Shown here one piece after another: positions 50,720 to 60,173 of a stretch of DNA of 64,000 nucleotides; position 1 is the first letter of the stretch, and every line of letters begins with the position of its first letter. Source of the stretch: Ruminococcus sp. GTDB taxonomy: Bacteria > Bacillota > Clostridia > Oscillospirales > Ruminococcaceae. The stretch covers positions 1 to 64,000 of the forward strand of contig JAFUQX010000070.1 in the NCBI GenBank assembly GCA_017472145.1. The letters are read 5' to 3'. Position numbers and translations under genes: made by a program. The notes under the pieces were generated by a model. The model was not told where the DNA came from. It did no database searches and saw only the letters and a list, made by a program, of their open reading frames with translations.

Positions 50720-50981
50720 AAAGGCCAGGGACAAAAGAATCCGGAAGCTGCTTCTAATAGGGATCGCTGTTCTGATCTGTATATTTCCCATTCCGTACAG
50801 AGGAGAACATGTATTAGGCTATGCAGCCATATTATACGGATATGAGCGGGAAGAAGTGATTGTCCGGATGAATCATTATGGATGTGATGGGTACAGTTAT
50901 CGATTAAGAGAGAAAATACGGGTGCTGTTTTTTACGGTTTATGATGAAACGGATCCCGGTGTAAACCTTGTTACCTTGTGA
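50712..50981 (+). CDS. Hypothetical small membrane protein
   Basis: The 89-residue protein starts at an ATG inside the last codons of glgA (8-bp overlap), ten bases after GGGAG. It has a basic N-terminus, one hydrophobic helix (LLLIGIAVLICIFPIP) and an outer part of about 55 residues. No family was recognised. A strong terminator 15 bp after the stop supports it as the true end of the operon. Confidence 0.55.
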   Translation: MNKKARDKRIRKLLLIGIAVLICIFPIPYRGEHVLGYAAILYGYEREEVIVRMNHYGCDGYSYRLREKIRVLFFTVYDETDPGVNLVTL

Positions 50982-50995
50982 AATGATATGAAAAA

Positions 50996-51033
50996 GGGCT
51001 GCTGCATTCTTGTGAAATGCAGCAGCCCTTTTT
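50996..51033. terminator. Bidirectional terminator after the glg operon
   Basis: A perfect 13-bp stem (50996-51008/51016-51028, GGGCTGCTGCATT) with TTTTT after it and AAAAA before it, shared with the convergent TSCPD gene. Confidence 0.92.
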
Positions 51034-51042
51034 GGTATATGA

Positions 51043-51285
51043 TCAAAGAGCCTCTTTCAAGGCCTGGGCCAGCTGATCGGGACAGGATGTTTTCTTCATG
51101 CCGCAGCGGATATTCTCCATACGGTCAATGGCCTCCTGAATGTTCATCCCCTTCACCAGTGCACTGATGCCCTGAAGATTGCCGTGACATCCGCCGGTGA
51201 ACTGAACATCCACGATTTTTCCGTCCTCCACTTCGATGGCGATCTGACGGGAGCAGACGCCCCGGGGTGTGTATGTGTACTTCAT
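51043..51285 (-). CDS. TSCPD-domain protein (TIGR03905-like)
   Basis: The 80-residue protein has the family pattern: Cys11 (RGVCSRQI), GGCHGNLQGIS, and CGMKKTSCPDQLAQAL near the end. The TSCPD motif also ends some ribonucleotide reductases and may hold a metal. The role of the free-standing form is unknown. An AGGAGG-like site (AGGAGGTTTTAC) precedes the ATG. Confidence 0.88.
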   Translation of the reverse strand: MKYTYTPRGVCSRQIAIEVEDGKIVDVQFTGGCHGNLQGISALVKGMNIQEAIDRMENIRCGMKKTSCPDQLAQALKEAL

Positions 51286-51309
51286 AGTAAAACCTCCTGA
51301 TTCTTTTTG

Positions 51310-51480
51310 TCATGCAGTCAGCGAATAGGTCTTTTGCTGAGTCTGCTCTGTATTTTGTGCGGTCTTTTCCTGAGCAGGGGAGGAGACCGCTGGTTTCTTC
51401 TGCGGATGCTCGGCAGCCCGCAAAGCCGCCGCTGTCAGCATAGCCGCTGCCGACATCCAGAAGCTTACATTGTCAGAAAT
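51310..51480 (-). CDS. Possible microprotein with non-ATG start
   Basis: An Ala/Gln/Thr-rich frame follows the DUF2185 stop on the same strand. AGAGGAGG overlaps that stop codon and stands six bases before ATT 51480 (56 codons). The first ATG in frame is at 51456, with no ribosome site. One short hydrophobic patch (MSAAAMLTAAALRAAE) is followed by a polar tail. Composition is low in complexity and no homologue is recognised, so it may not be expressed. Confidence 0.35.
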   Translation of the reverse strand: MSDNVSFWMSAAAMLTAAALRAAEHPQKKPAVSSPAQEKTAQNTEQTQQKTYSLTA

Positions 51481-51493
51481 AAGATGCCTCCTC

Positions 51494-51835
51494 TTATCTG
51501 CGCATAAATGCCTGCATAAAGGGATCAGCGGCCGGGCTGTCATCGGATGCAAAGCAGTCGCTCTCGGTAAAGGTCCTGCTTTCCGCATCGAAGTGGTAGT
51601 AGGTGCTTTCTGTCCGGCCGAGAATTTCTTCCAGCTCCGGAAGAAGCTTTACAGCCTCCTCCAGCGGGATCAGCCGGAAGCACTCCATCCGGTCCAGAAC
51701 GTGGTCATCCTCATCTCCGAAGAAAAAACGCCAGCCGCTGTCCTTGTTGTCATAGCGTTCGTCTGTATATTGAATCGTGCCGATTTTACCGGCATTGTAG
51801 GCTCGTTTTGTAATGACTGCCATCTTCTGTTCCAT
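51494..51835 (-). CDS. DUF2185 (Imm33-like) protein
   Basis: The 113-residue soluble protein starts after AAGGAG. It carries the DUF2185 block: an N-terminal strand (VITKRAYNAGKIGTIQYTDER), DSGWRFFFGDEDD and a helix EEAVKLLPELEEIL. Relatives are found as predicted immunity proteins beside toxins, and also as orphans. No toxin lies next to this one. It lies 17 bp downstream of ftsH and may be transcribed with it. Confidence 0.75.
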   Translation of the reverse strand: MEQKMAVITKRAYNAGKIGTIQYTDERYDNKDSGWRFFFGDEDDHVLDRMECFRLIPLEEAVKLLPELEEILGRTESTYYHFDAESRTFTESDCFASDDSPAADPFMQAFMRR

Positions 51836-51852
51836 GGTTTTCTTTCTCCTTT

Positions 51853-53694
51853 TTATTGTACCGGGAGCGTCTCCTGTACAGACTGCGCATGCAGGATCTG
51901 CATGAACTCCTCTCCAGTAATCGTTTCATTTTCATAGAGATATTTTGCGATCTCGTGGAGCTTCGGTGCATTCTGCTCCAGCAGCTCCATGGCCTTCTGA
52001 TACTGCCGCTTTACCAGAGCGATCACCTTGGCATCGATCTTTGTCTGTGTCTCATTGGAGCAGGCCAGGCTGCTGTCTCCGCCCAGATACTGATTTCCCA
52101 GCGTTTCCAGAGCCACCATGCCGAACTCCTCGTTCATGCCGTAGCGGCTGATCATCGCCCGGGCCAGCTTGGTTGCCTGTTCGATATCATTGGCAGCACC
52201 TGTGGAAATTTCGTGGAATACAAGCTCCTCCGCCGCACGGCCGCCAGTGAAGGTAGCGATCTTATTCTCCAGCTCCGTCCGTGTCATGAGGAAATGCTCG
52301 CCCTCATCCACCTGCATGGTATATCCCAGCGCACCGGAGGTTCGGGGAATGATGGTGATCTTCTGTACCGGCGCCGACTGCGTCTGCAAGGCCGCTACCA
52401 GCGCATGCCCCACCTCGTGATAGGCCACCGTCAGCTTCTCCTTGTTGGAAAGCACACGATTCTTCTTCTGATATCCGGCAATGACCACCTCCACGCTCTC
52501 CATCATATCCTCCTGCGTGGCTGATTTCCGTCCGTTTCTCACCGCACGCAGAGCGGCTTCGTTTACAATATTGGCCAGCTCCGCACCGGATGCGCCGGCG
52601 GCTGTTCTTGCAACCGCCTGAAAATCCACATTCGGAGCGATCTTGATCTTCTGCGCATGCACCTTGAGAATATCGATCCGGCCCTGAAGATCGGGCAGCT
52701 CCACGGGGATTCGTCTGTCAAAGCGTCCCGGACGGAGCAGAGCTGGGTCCAGGGACTCCGGACGGTTGGTTGCCGCCAGAATGACAACGCCCTTTGAGCC
52801 GTCAAAGCCGTCCATTTCTGTCAGAAGCTGGTTGAGAGTCTGTTCGCGCTCATCATTACCGCCCAGATGGCCGCCGTCCCGCCGCTTGCCGATGGCATCG
52901 ATCTCATCGATAAAGACGATACACGGGGCTTTTTCATTGGCCTGCTTGAACAGGTCACGCACCTTGGCTGCGCCCATACCTACGAACATTTCCACAAATT
53001 CCGAACCGGAAATGGAAAAGAAGGGAACATCTGCTTCACCGGCTACAGCCTTGGCCAGCAGGGTCTTACCTGTACCGGGAGGGCCTACCAGCAGCGCACC
53101 CTTGGGCATAGACGCACCGATATCCTGATATTTTGTCGGATTGTGAAGGAAGTCTACGATCTCCTCCAGCAGCTCCTTGGCCTCTTCTTCGCCGGCCACA
53201 TCCTTGAACTTGATGCCGGCGGTAGATTTCACATACACCTTGGCATTGCTCTTGCCCATACCGAACATCATGGAGTTTCCACCCATTTTGCCGTTCATCT
53301 TCCGGGTGATCAGCCGGAATACCACTACCATCAGCACCAGGGGCAGGACGTAGCTCACCAGAATGTATGTAATCGGCGAAGCGGTTGTGACGATTTCCGT
53401 CTTGAACTCGGCTCCCGATTCATACAGACGATCCACCAGAGCCGGGTCTTCCATGAGGCCTGTTTTGAAGTATTTCGTTTCATCCTTGTTGGTGAAGGTG
53501 ATCTGGGCCGAGTCGATATTCACCGACCCGATCTCCTGGTTTTCCGCCATTTCGATGAGGACGTTGTAGCCGACCTCCTCCACAGGCTTCTGCATCACGT
53601 TCGGGAATACGAACAGATTCAGCAGAATAAAAACACCAATGGCGATCACCCAGTACCATACATAGGGCTTTTTGTTTGGTTTCATTTCTTCCAT
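51853..53694 (-). CDS. ftsH: ATP-dependent zinc metalloprotease FtsH
   Basis: The 613-residue protein starts at ATG 53694, nine bases after GGAGGAG; the ATG at 53703 abuts that site. There are two membrane helices (about 10-30 and 110-130) with an outer domain between them. The AAA module has Walker A GPPGTGKT, Walker B IVFIDEID and the second region of homology [21 protein letters not shown] (span near 320-340). The M41 protease site is HEVGH with His426, Glu427 and His430. It degrades membrane and regulatory proteins. Confidence 0.97.
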   Translation of the reverse strand: MEEMKPNKKPYVWYWVIAIGVFILLNLFVFPNVMQKPVEEVGYNVLIEMAENQEIGSVNIDSAQITFTNKDETKYFKTGLMEDPALVDRLYESGAEFKTEIVTTASPITYILVSYVLPLVLMVVVFRLITRKMNGKMGGNSMMFGMGKSNAKVYVKSTAGIKFKDVAGEEEAKELLEEIVDFLHNPTKYQDIGASMPKGALLVGPPGTGKTLLAKAVAGEADVPFFSISGSEFVEMFVGMGAAKVRDLFKQANEKAPCIVFIDEIDAIGKRRDGGHLGGNDEREQTLNQLLTEMDGFDGSKGVVILAATNRPESLDPALLRPGRFDRRIPVELPDLQGRIDILKVHAQKIKIAPNVDFQAVARTAAGASGAELANIVNEAALRAVRNGRKSATQEDMMESVEVVIAGYQKKNRVLSNKEKLTVAYHEVGHALVAALQTQSAPVQKITIIPRTSGALGYTMQVDEGEHFLMTRTELENKIATFTGGRAAEELVFHEISTGAANDIEQATKLARAMISRYGMNEEFGMVALETLGNQYLGGDSSLACSNETQTKIDAKVIALVKRQYQKAMELLEQNAPKLHEIAKYLYENETITGEEFMQILHAQSVQETLPVQ

Positions 53695-53728
53695 TGCTTC
53701 CATCTCCTCCAGAATAGATTCTATCTAC

Positions 53729-53757
53729 ATTATAATAGATTTCTCTTATAATTACAA
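53729..53757 (-). promoter_or_regulatory. Promoter of ftsH
   Basis: Minus-strand TTGTAA (53757-53752), 17 bp, TATAAT (53734-53729). Confidence 0.7.
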
Positions 53758-53812
53758 TGAAAATCAGAAGAAATCTCGATTCTGAAGATGAAAACTGTGT
53801 GATAGTCTGCAC

Positions 53813-54310
53813 TCAGGGAGCTGCAAAAATCCCGAGATCAGGCGGATTTACCGTAAACCGGAAGAAGCATACAGAGACAGCGGCCATGAGGGCCAGACCC
53901 CACAGATTGCTGGTCTGCTGCCATTTTCTGCTCCATTTCATGCCGAGTGCTGCATTCAGTGCCGCACAGACATAAAACAGTCCGATGTTCACCAGGGGAA
54001 TATCTCTGCCCAAAATACCGCTGTATGTATAATACAGCATGGTCATAAGCAGCATGGAGCAGACGGTGGCCGCTGCAAAGGCTGTCAGAATGGCAGGATA
54101 TTTCTTCCGGACAAAGGGGCTGAGCACCAGCGCATATGCAGAAGCAGGGAAGAACAGCAGCTTCAGATGCTCCCATACGCTTTCGCTCACCGCAGAAAAT
54201 AGCCCGACAAAGGAATTCCCGCCGGACCATTCGTAGGTGAAATGCAGAAGCGTTCCTAAAGCGGAGATCCACAAAAAACCAATGAAACCAACCCATTTCG
54301 ATTTTAACAC
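53813..54310 (-). CDS. DUF6512-type membrane protein
   Basis: The 165-residue protein has five hydrophobic helices and the block SAVSESVWEHLKLLFFPA (about residues 39-56), characteristic of a small family of Firmicutes membrane proteins of unknown function. It lies 40 bp downstream of the cytidylate-kinase-like gene on the same strand. AGGTGAT precedes the start. No catalytic site is apparent. Confidence 0.75.
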   Translation of the reverse strand: MLKSKWVGFIGFLWISALGTLLHFTYEWSGGNSFVGLFSAVSESVWEHLKLLFFPASAYALVLSPFVRKKYPAILTAFAAATVCSMLLMTMLYYTYSGILGRDIPLVNIGLFYVCAALNAALGMKWSRKWQQTSNLWGLALMAAVSVCFFRFTVNPPDLGIFAAP

Positions 54311-54350
54311 CGTACATCACCTCGCAGCAGTATATGCACGGCGAAAATTT

Positions 54351-54944
54351 TTATGCCTGATCCAAGCCGAATTTTTCCTTTGCAATGGCTGCAATGAGCC
54401 GTGCACTGCCCTCCAGGCCCAGAAGCGTGCTGCAAAGGAGCAGATCACGCATTTCCGTGTTCTTCATGCTGTACCCGGTATATTTCAGGTAATACTGCTC
54501 CCATGCCCGGTCGATGGTATCGATCAGGGGCAGGAACTCACCCTTGGCAATGCCGAATTTCTGTGTGGTGTTGGCGATCCGCTGCTGCTCCGGCGCATAG
54601 ATGTAGCACCGCAGAAGGTGTGGATGGGAGCGCAGGATATACTCTGCGCACCGTCCGACAATTACACAATTTTCCTCAGAAGCATGCTTCTCCACAAGGC
54701 GGCTCTGAACCTGGAACATTTTTTCCTGCTTCAGCTCGCTTCCGATACCCAGCGGAAATTCCATCCGCAGATATTCCTTCACACCGGCCTGCATCATAGG
54801 GGCAAGCGTGGTATCCTCCCGGGCCGCTTCGGCCTCGATCTGTTTTCGTTCGTAGAAGCTCCAGCCGAGAATTCTGGCTGTTTCCTGTGCAATTTCCTTG
54901 CCCATGCTGCCGAACTGACGTGTGATCGTAATTACATAACCCAT
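54351..54944 (-). CDS. Cytidylate kinase-like family protein
   Basis: The 197-residue protein starts at ATG 54944 (TTG 54950 is possible) after GGGAG. It opens with the strand-loop VITITRQFGSMGKEIAQ, a modified P-loop as in the cytidylate_kin2 family, followed by FYERKQIE and ENCVIVGRCAEYIL. These proteins resemble Cmk but often pair with membrane or regulatory genes, and their substrate is not settled. It is probably in an operon with the DUF6512 gene. Confidence 0.85.
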   Translation of the reverse strand: MGYVITITRQFGSMGKEIAQETARILGWSFYERKQIEAEAAREDTTLAPMMQAGVKEYLRMEFPLGIGSELKQEKMFQVQSRLVEKHASEENCVIVGRCAEYILRSHPHLLRCYIYAPEQQRIANTTQKFGIAKGEFLPLIDTIDRAWEQYYLKYTGYSMKNTEMRDLLLCSTLLGLEGSARLIAAIAKEKFGLDQA

Positions 54945-55052
54945 ACCCAATTTCTCCCTCAGACTGATTCTTGAAAGCTATCTGTATCATACCACAGGCT
55001 CTTTGAAAAAACTGCATGACATCTGTAAACATTATTCCCGTGGTCTGTGTAC

Positions 55053-55082
55053 AAAAAAAGCACCTCTCGATTGAGAAGTGCT
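55053..55082 (-). terminator. Terminator of the tRNA-Leu pair
   Basis: AGCACTTCTC/GAGAGGTGCT stem (55059-55068 with 55073-55082), then TTTTTTT on the minus strand. Confidence 0.92.
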
Positions 55083-55104
55083 GGACCGTTTCAACGTAAC
55101 GGAA

Positions 55105-55191
55105 TGGTGCGGATAAGAGGACTTGAACCTCCACCCCCTTGCGAGGACTAGCACCTGAAGCTAGCGCGTCTGCCGATTCCGCCATATCCGC
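55105..55191 (-). tRNA. tRNA-Leu (anticodon CAG)
   Basis: An 87-nt gene including encoded CCA. The acceptor stem is GCGGATA/TATCCGC, the anticodon stem CTAGC/GCTAG with loop TTCAGGT (anticodon at 55155-55157), a long leucine-type variable arm and the T loop GTTCAAGTC. It is identical to the copy at 55233. Confidence 0.97.
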
Positions 55192-55232
55192 ATATATAAA
55201 CGTTACGCTGAAATTGAATTGTATGAAGTTGT

Positions 55233-55319
55233 TGGTGCGGATAAGAGGACTTGAACCTCCACCCCCTTGCGAGGACTAGCACCTGAAGCTAGCGCGTCTG
55301 CCGATTCCGCCATATCCGC
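55233..55319 (-). tRNA. tRNA-Leu (anticodon CAG), second copy
   Basis: Identical in all 87 positions to the copy at 55105 and 128 bp from it; anticodon at 55283-55285. The two are transcribed together and share the terminator at 55053. Confidence 0.97.
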
Positions 55320-55447
55320 ATATTCCGTAACAACGATATATATTATAGCACAGACGAAAGCATTTGTCAAGGGGTTTTTGAGGATTTTTTTGTATTTTTT
55401 TGTGCAAGCTTAAAATGAATTTATTATTTCAGAAAATTCCGAGTGCG

Positions 55448-55476
55448 TTGACAAATCACACAAATTATGATATAAT
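55448..55476 (+). promoter_or_regulatory. Consensus promoter of the first LRR-dockerin gene
   Basis: TTGACA (55448-55453), 17 bp, TATAAT (55471-55476); both boxes perfect. The leader of about 100 nt contains an ATACCG/CGGTAT dyad. Confidence 0.9.
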
Positions 55477-55580
55477 AAAGTTGATAATCATATACCGGCC
55501 ATGTAAAACTATAGGCGGTATAAGGTTATCGGCAAGGAAAGGATGAATGTTTTTGACAAAAGAGAAAGGCGGATGATTTT

Positions 55581-57704
55581 ATGAAAAAAATGAATCGGGT
55601 TCTATCGACATTGCTGGCGGGTCTTGTGTGTGTTTCCTGTACGCTTCCTGTGCAGCTGACTGCGTCTGCGGAGACCACGGGTGTTTATGAGGAACGATTG
55701 TCTTATTTGATTCGGGAGGACGGTACGGCTGAGATCACGGATTGTGTGCCGGACACCTCTTTTGAAGCGCATACGGAGGTGATCATTCCAGCTGAAATCG
55801 ATGGTGCAGTTGTTACAAGCATCGGGGACGAAGCCTTTTCCGATTGTACGGATATCGTCGGAATCACGCTTCCGGACACGATCATATCGATTGGCGACAG
55901 TGCGTTTGATCGCTGTTATCAGCTGCGCTCCGTTTACTATGGGGATACGCATACGCAGTGGCAGGAGATCGCTGTAGGCGAAGAAAATGAAGAGCTGCAC
56001 AGAGCAATTTTTTATTACACCAGCGGCAGTATGATCTATTCCTTTCAGGAGGACGGCACGGCGATGCTCACCGGACATGAGGCTGTGACAGGCTCTGTTG
56101 TAATTCCCGGCGAGATAGAGGGCGTTCCGCTGACGCGTATTGATGACCGGGTCTTTGAAGATGATTTTCCAGGAATTACGGACGTTACCATCTTAGAGGG
56201 AATTACCAGTATAGGCTATTCTGCGTTTTACGGATGTGCAGGCTTGAAAGAGGTGAATCTCCCGGATAGTCTGATCGTTATTGAGAAATGCGCCTTTGAA
56301 AGCTGTACTGCATTGAAGAGCATTGTGCTTCCGGAAAATCTTCAGCGGCTTGAGAGCCGTGCTTTTTTAGGATGTACCTATCTGGGAGATATTACTGTTC
56401 CGGAAGGGCTTACAGATATCGGCAAAAATGCTTTCAGCGGCCGGTTTCTGAGTACAGTACGGGATGAAAGCGGAATGGCCATTGTCAACAATATTGTCGT
56501 TGACGGATCCCTTTGTTCAGGTGATATCGTGATCCCTGAGCATGTGACCGGTATTACAGAATATGCATTCCAGGAAGAGCCGATAGAAAGTGTCACCATT
56601 CTTGGTACGCTGGATCATATTGGTCATCATGCATTTTTCGGCTGCGACAGCCTGACAAAGGTAACCTTTGCAGAAGGAACGGTCTCGCTGGGTGAAGCCA
56701 TGTTTTCCGGATGCTCTGCGCTGACGGATATAACGCTTCCGGAGAGCCTGACGGAGATCAGTGGGTCGGCGTTTGCTTCCTGTACGGCCCTGACGGAGGT
56801 CCCGCTTCATGAGGGTATAACAAGCATTGGCCCCAGCGCATTTGACTCTTGCAGCGGACTGACCGAGCTCACACTTCCAGCCAGCGTGTCCGTCATTGGA
56901 AATTGTGCGTTTGCAAACTGCGGTGCACTGCTGTCCGTTGTCCTTCCGGAGGGACTCACAGCAATTCCGGATCAGCTTTTCAGTGAATGTTTAAAATTAA
57001 AGTCCATTGAAATTCCGGAAAGTGCAGCGAGCATCGGGGCGGATGCGTTTAAAAATACCTATTGGCTGAAAAGAAAAAGTGCATCAGAACCGGGCAATCT
57101 GGTGATTATAAATGGGATTCTGATCGAAGGAAAATACAGCTCAGATGATGTAGTGATCCCGGATACAGTACATACGATCGGACATAATGCATTCCGTGAC
57201 GGGCAGAAGGCAGCGGCCATCCAGATCCCGGAGGGAACAACGCAGATCGGTTCTTATGCATTCTCAAATTGTGCAGTGCTGGAGTCTGTTTCCGTTCCGG
57301 AGAGCGTGACTTTTATCGATTCCCGGGCCTTTTATGGAAGCGAGAGCCTGACCACGATTTATTATGCCGGATCAGAAGCGGATTGGGCGAAGATCGAGAT
57401 CAACCAGGATAATATGAATGATCTGGAGAATATCACCATTATCTATGGTGAAGAAACCGTTTACGAAACCGGCGATCTGGACGGGGACGGTGTGATCACG
57501 ATCTCGGATGCAACGGAGGTTCTGACCATCTATGCAAGAATGGCTGTACAGCTTGATGTATCCGGATACACCGAGTCCCAGCTGGCTGCGGCCGATGTGA
57601 ATCAGGACGGTGCAGTTGATATCCGTGATGCAACGGCCATTCTGACCTATTATACGCAGACAGCCGCCAGCCTGAATCCGGACTGGGCGGACATTATCGG
57701 ATGA
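55581..57704 (+). CDS. BspA-type leucine-rich-repeat protein with dockerin
   Basis: The 707-residue secreted protein has a signal peptide (about 1-30). Then come roughly 20 LRR_5 repeats of about 23 residues with the pattern T-x-IG-x-x-AF-x-x-C-x-x-L-x-x-I-x-LP, and a C-terminal type I dockerin (about 625-690: DLDGDGVITISDATEVL and DVNQDGAVDIRDATAIL). LRR_5 domains bind proteins or surfaces and have no catalytic centre. The dockerin would place it on a cellulosome-like scaffold. Dockerin and terminator are nearly identical at DNA level to those of the next gene. Confidence 0.92.
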   Translation: MKKMNRVLSTLLAGLVCVSCTLPVQLTASAETTGVYEERLSYLIREDGTAEITDCVPDTSFEAHTEVIIPAEIDGAVVTSIGDEAFSDCTDIVGITLPDTIISIGDSAFDRCYQLRSVYYGDTHTQWQEIAVGEENEELHRAIFYYTSGSMIYSFQEDGTAMLTGHEAVTGSVVIPGEIEGVPLTRIDDRVFEDDFPGITDVTILEGITSIGYSAFYGCAGLKEVNLPDSLIVIEKCAFESCTALKSIVLPENLQRLESRAFLGCTYLGDITVPEGLTDIGKNAFSGRFLSTVRDESGMAIVNNIVVDGSLCSGDIVIPEHVTGITEYAFQEEPIESVTILGTLDHIGHHAFFGCDSLTKVTFAEGTVSLGEAMFSGCSALTDITLPESLTEISGSAFASCTALTEVPLHEGITSIGPSAFDSCSGLTELTLPASVSVIGNCAFANCGALLSVVLPEGLTAIPDQLFSECLKLKSIEIPESAASIGADAFKNTYWLKRKSASEPGNLVIINGILIEGKYSSDDVVIPDTVHTIGHNAFRDGQKAAAIQIPEGTTQIGSYAFSNCAVLESVSVPESVTFIDSRAFYGSESLTTIYYAGSEADWAKIEINQDNMNDLENITIIYGEETVYETGDLDGDGVITISDATEVLTIYARMAVQLDVSGYTESQLAAADVNQDGAVDIRDATAILTYYTQTAASLNPDWADIIG

Positions 57705-57718
57705 TCATAGAAACAAAG

Positions 57719-57752
57719 AGCGGTGCAGCAGGCAAAGCTGCACTGCTTTTTT
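57719..57752 (+). terminator. Terminator of the first LRR-dockerin gene
   Basis: AGCGGTGCAGC (57719-57729) pairs with GCTGCACTGCT (57737-57747), then TTTTTT. The same sequence follows the next gene. Confidence 0.9.
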
Positions 57753-57766
57753 GTGTCTGCTTCCTC

Positions 57767-57795
57767 TTGCATAAAATATGAAAACATGGTATAAT
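57767..57795 (+). promoter_or_regulatory. Promoter of the second LRR-dockerin gene
   Basis: TTGCAT (57767-57772), 17 bp, TATAAT (57790-57795). A TTCATCC/GGATGAA hairpin (about 57812-57841) lies in the leader before the ribosome site. Confidence 0.75.
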
Positions 57796-57861
57796 TTGGA
57801 AGCCAAAAAATCTTCATCCGGCGGTGATTCTGCTGGATGAAAAAAGAAAGGAAGTAGGATC

Positions 57862-60159
57862 ATGAGAAGGAGAAATAAGCTTTTATCCCTGCTGCTTTCC
57901 GGCGCAATGCTTTGCAGCTGTTTTGCAGTAAGGCCTGTTCAGGCCTTTGCGGAGGATATTACCACAGAAGAAGCGGCATCCAGTGAGGAGGCCGGAGTAC
58001 AGACAACCATAGCAGAAGCCGGAGAATCTGCTGCTGTTGCAACCACAGTAACCGCTGGTACGGCTGTTGTACAGACAACAACGGTTACGACCGCTCCGTC
58101 GGCTGTCCACACGACAACGAAGCGACCCGTTGTGGTCAATACAATGACCACACTTCCATCCGTAACCATAGCCGGAACGGATGCGGATTCTGTAACCACC
58201 AGCCGGACAGAACCCACTCATGTGACCAGCTATACAACTACAGTTGCCCCTACAACCTCTGTGACTGCCGGTACTGTGACACAGCCGGCCCATCTGGCCA
58301 ATGAGTCCTATGAGTATACATGGGATATGGCAGCCAATGAAATAAAAATTTCCTGCTATCTGGGTACAGATCCTGTAGTGGAATTTCCGGCGGAAATTGA
58401 TGGTGTGCCGGTTACAGAGCTGGAACTGGGTCTTTATGATGATTTCGTTGAGGAAATTATCGTGCCGGAGGGGGTCGTTTCTGTACGCCTTGATCTGGGG
58501 GATCATTTGAAAAGAATCTCTCTTCCGTCTACAGTGGAGTCCATACGCTTTGCTTACGCAGATAGTATCGTTTCCCAGGCACAATATAAGTATCTGCCCC
58601 ACATCGGAGGAGAAACACTGGATCTTACGGAAACGCCTGTAAATGCCTGGTATCACCCTTTATTTACTGGCTGTGATTCTCTGGAGGAGATCCATGTTGC
58701 AGAGGGCAATCCCTGTTTCAGCAGCATGGATGGCGTTTTATTTGATGGAGACGGTCAGACGCTGCTGGCCTATCCCAAGGGTCGGACAGAAACCACCTAT
58801 ACCATTCCGGATGGCGTTGCAAAAATTTATAATTATGCCTTTGCGTATTGCAATGCGCTGACAGAGGTGTTCATTCCGGACGGTGTAGAGGAAATCGGCC
58901 AGTACGCATTCGGCAGCTGCGACAATCTGACCAGGGTCACCCTTCCGGACAGCGTGACCTCCATCGAAAGCGGAAGCTTCAACAGCTGTGAGAATCTGGA
59001 GGAGATCACTTTGCCGGGAAATCTGTCCCGTCTTGATGCAAACAGCTTTAATAATACGGCCTGGTACAACAGCCAGCCGGACGGCGTTTTATATCTTGGC
59101 ACCTACGCTGTGGGCTATAAGGGTGAAATGCCCTCAGATGCGGAAATCACACTCAGAGATGGTACAACCGGTGTCTTTGCAGGTGTATTTCCGAAAACCA
59201 TTTCATCGGTCACCCTTCCGGACAGCCTGACTGTAATCGGCAGCAATGCCCTGGACAGCTGTACCGCTCTGACAGAAATCATCCTGCCCGAGGGCCTTGT
59301 AACGATCGGTCCGGCCGCTTTCCGCTGCTGCTTCGGACTGACGGAAATTGAAATTCCGCAGAATGTGACCTTTATAGGCGAAAGTGCATTTTACGGATGT
59401 GTATATCTTGAAAAGATCCTGCTTCCTGAGGGCGTAACGTCTATCGGAGACGGTGCATTCAATTCCTGTAAGAGCCTGGTCTCTGTTGAAATTCCGGAAA
59501 GTACGTTGCATCTTGGAGAAAGTCTTTTTTCCAACTGTATCAATCTGACCTCTGCTGTATTGCCGGAGGGCCTGACGGATATAAAGTCCTGCATGTTCAG
59601 CGGCTGTGTGAGCCTGGAGCGTATTGACCTTCCGTCGTCTGTTACCCGAATTCATCCGGGTGCATTTGTGCGGTGTACCTCTCTTTCCGATATTGTGCTT
59701 CCGGAAACTGTGGAGATTCTGGATAATGCTGCGTTTTCAGGTTGTACAGGCCTGGAGACCGTGACTATTATGAATGCAGCTTGTCTGATCGGTGATGCAG
59801 AGGCCACCTTTCAAGAATATACCGTGCTTGTTGCAGCGGAAGGTTCTACCGCACAGACCTATGCTGAATGCTATGGGCGCTGCTTCCGGATTTATACAGC
59901 CGCAGAGGGAACTACCCACGAAACCGGCGATCTGGACGGAAACGGTGTGATCACGATCTCGGATGCAACGGAGGTGCTGACCATCTATGCAAGAATGGCT
60001 GTACAGCTTGATGTATCCGGATACACCGAGTCCCAGCTGGCTGCGGCCGATGTGAATCAGGACGGTACAGTCAATATCCGTGATGCGACGGCCATTCTGA
60101 CCTATTATGCGCAGACAGCCGCCAGTCTGAATCCGGACTGGGCGGACATTATCGGATGA
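57862..60159 (+). CDS. BspA-type LRR protein with Thr-rich linker and dockerin
   Basis: The 765-residue secreted protein starts after AAGGAAG. A signal peptide covers about 1-30. A Thr/Val/Ala-rich, probably glycosylated linker spans about 35-140 (repeated TTVTT-type blocks). LRR_5 repeats follow in two blocks separated by a non-repeat segment with YLGTYAVGYKGEMP, and the C-terminus is a type I dockerin (about 690-750) almost identical to that of the upstream gene. It is likely a non-catalytic adhesion or anchoring part of the cellulosome-like system. Own promoter and terminator. Confidence 0.92.
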   Translation: MRRRNKLLSLLLSGAMLCSCFAVRPVQAFAEDITTEEAASSEEAGVQTTIAEAGESAAVATTVTAGTAVVQTTTVTTAPSAVHTTTKRPVVVNTMTTLPSVTIAGTDADSVTTSRTEPTHVTSYTTTVAPTTSVTAGTVTQPAHLANESYEYTWDMAANEIKISCYLGTDPVVEFPAEIDGVPVTELELGLYDDFVEEIIVPEGVVSVRLDLGDHLKRISLPSTVESIRFAYADSIVSQAQYKYLPHIGGETLDLTETPVNAWYHPLFTGCDSLEEIHVAEGNPCFSSMDGVLFDGDGQTLLAYPKGRTETTYTIPDGVAKIYNYAFAYCNALTEVFIPDGVEEIGQYAFGSCDNLTRVTLPDSVTSIESGSFNSCENLEEITLPGNLSRLDANSFNNTAWYNSQPDGVLYLGTYAVGYKGEMPSDAEITLRDGTTGVFAGVFPKTISSVTLPDSLTVIGSNALDSCTALTEIILPEGLVTIGPAAFRCCFGLTEIEIPQNVTFIGESAFYGCVYLEKILLPEGVTSIGDGAFNSCKSLVSVEIPESTLHLGESLFSNCINLTSAVLPEGLTDIKSCMFSGCVSLERIDLPSSVTRIHPGAFVRCTSLSDIVLPETVEILDNAAFSGCTGLETVTIMNAACLIGDAEATFQEYTVLVAAEGSTAQTYAECYGRCFRIYTAAEGTTHETGDLDGNGVITISDATEVLTIYARMAVQLDVSGYTESQLAAADVNQDGTVNIRDATAILTYYAQTAASLNPDWADIIG

Positions 60160-60173
60160 TCATAGAAACAAAG

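Noticed and set aside
53754..53975. Plus-strand ORF upstream of ftsH
   Set aside because: It is antisense to the DUF6512 gene end and lacks a ribosome site.
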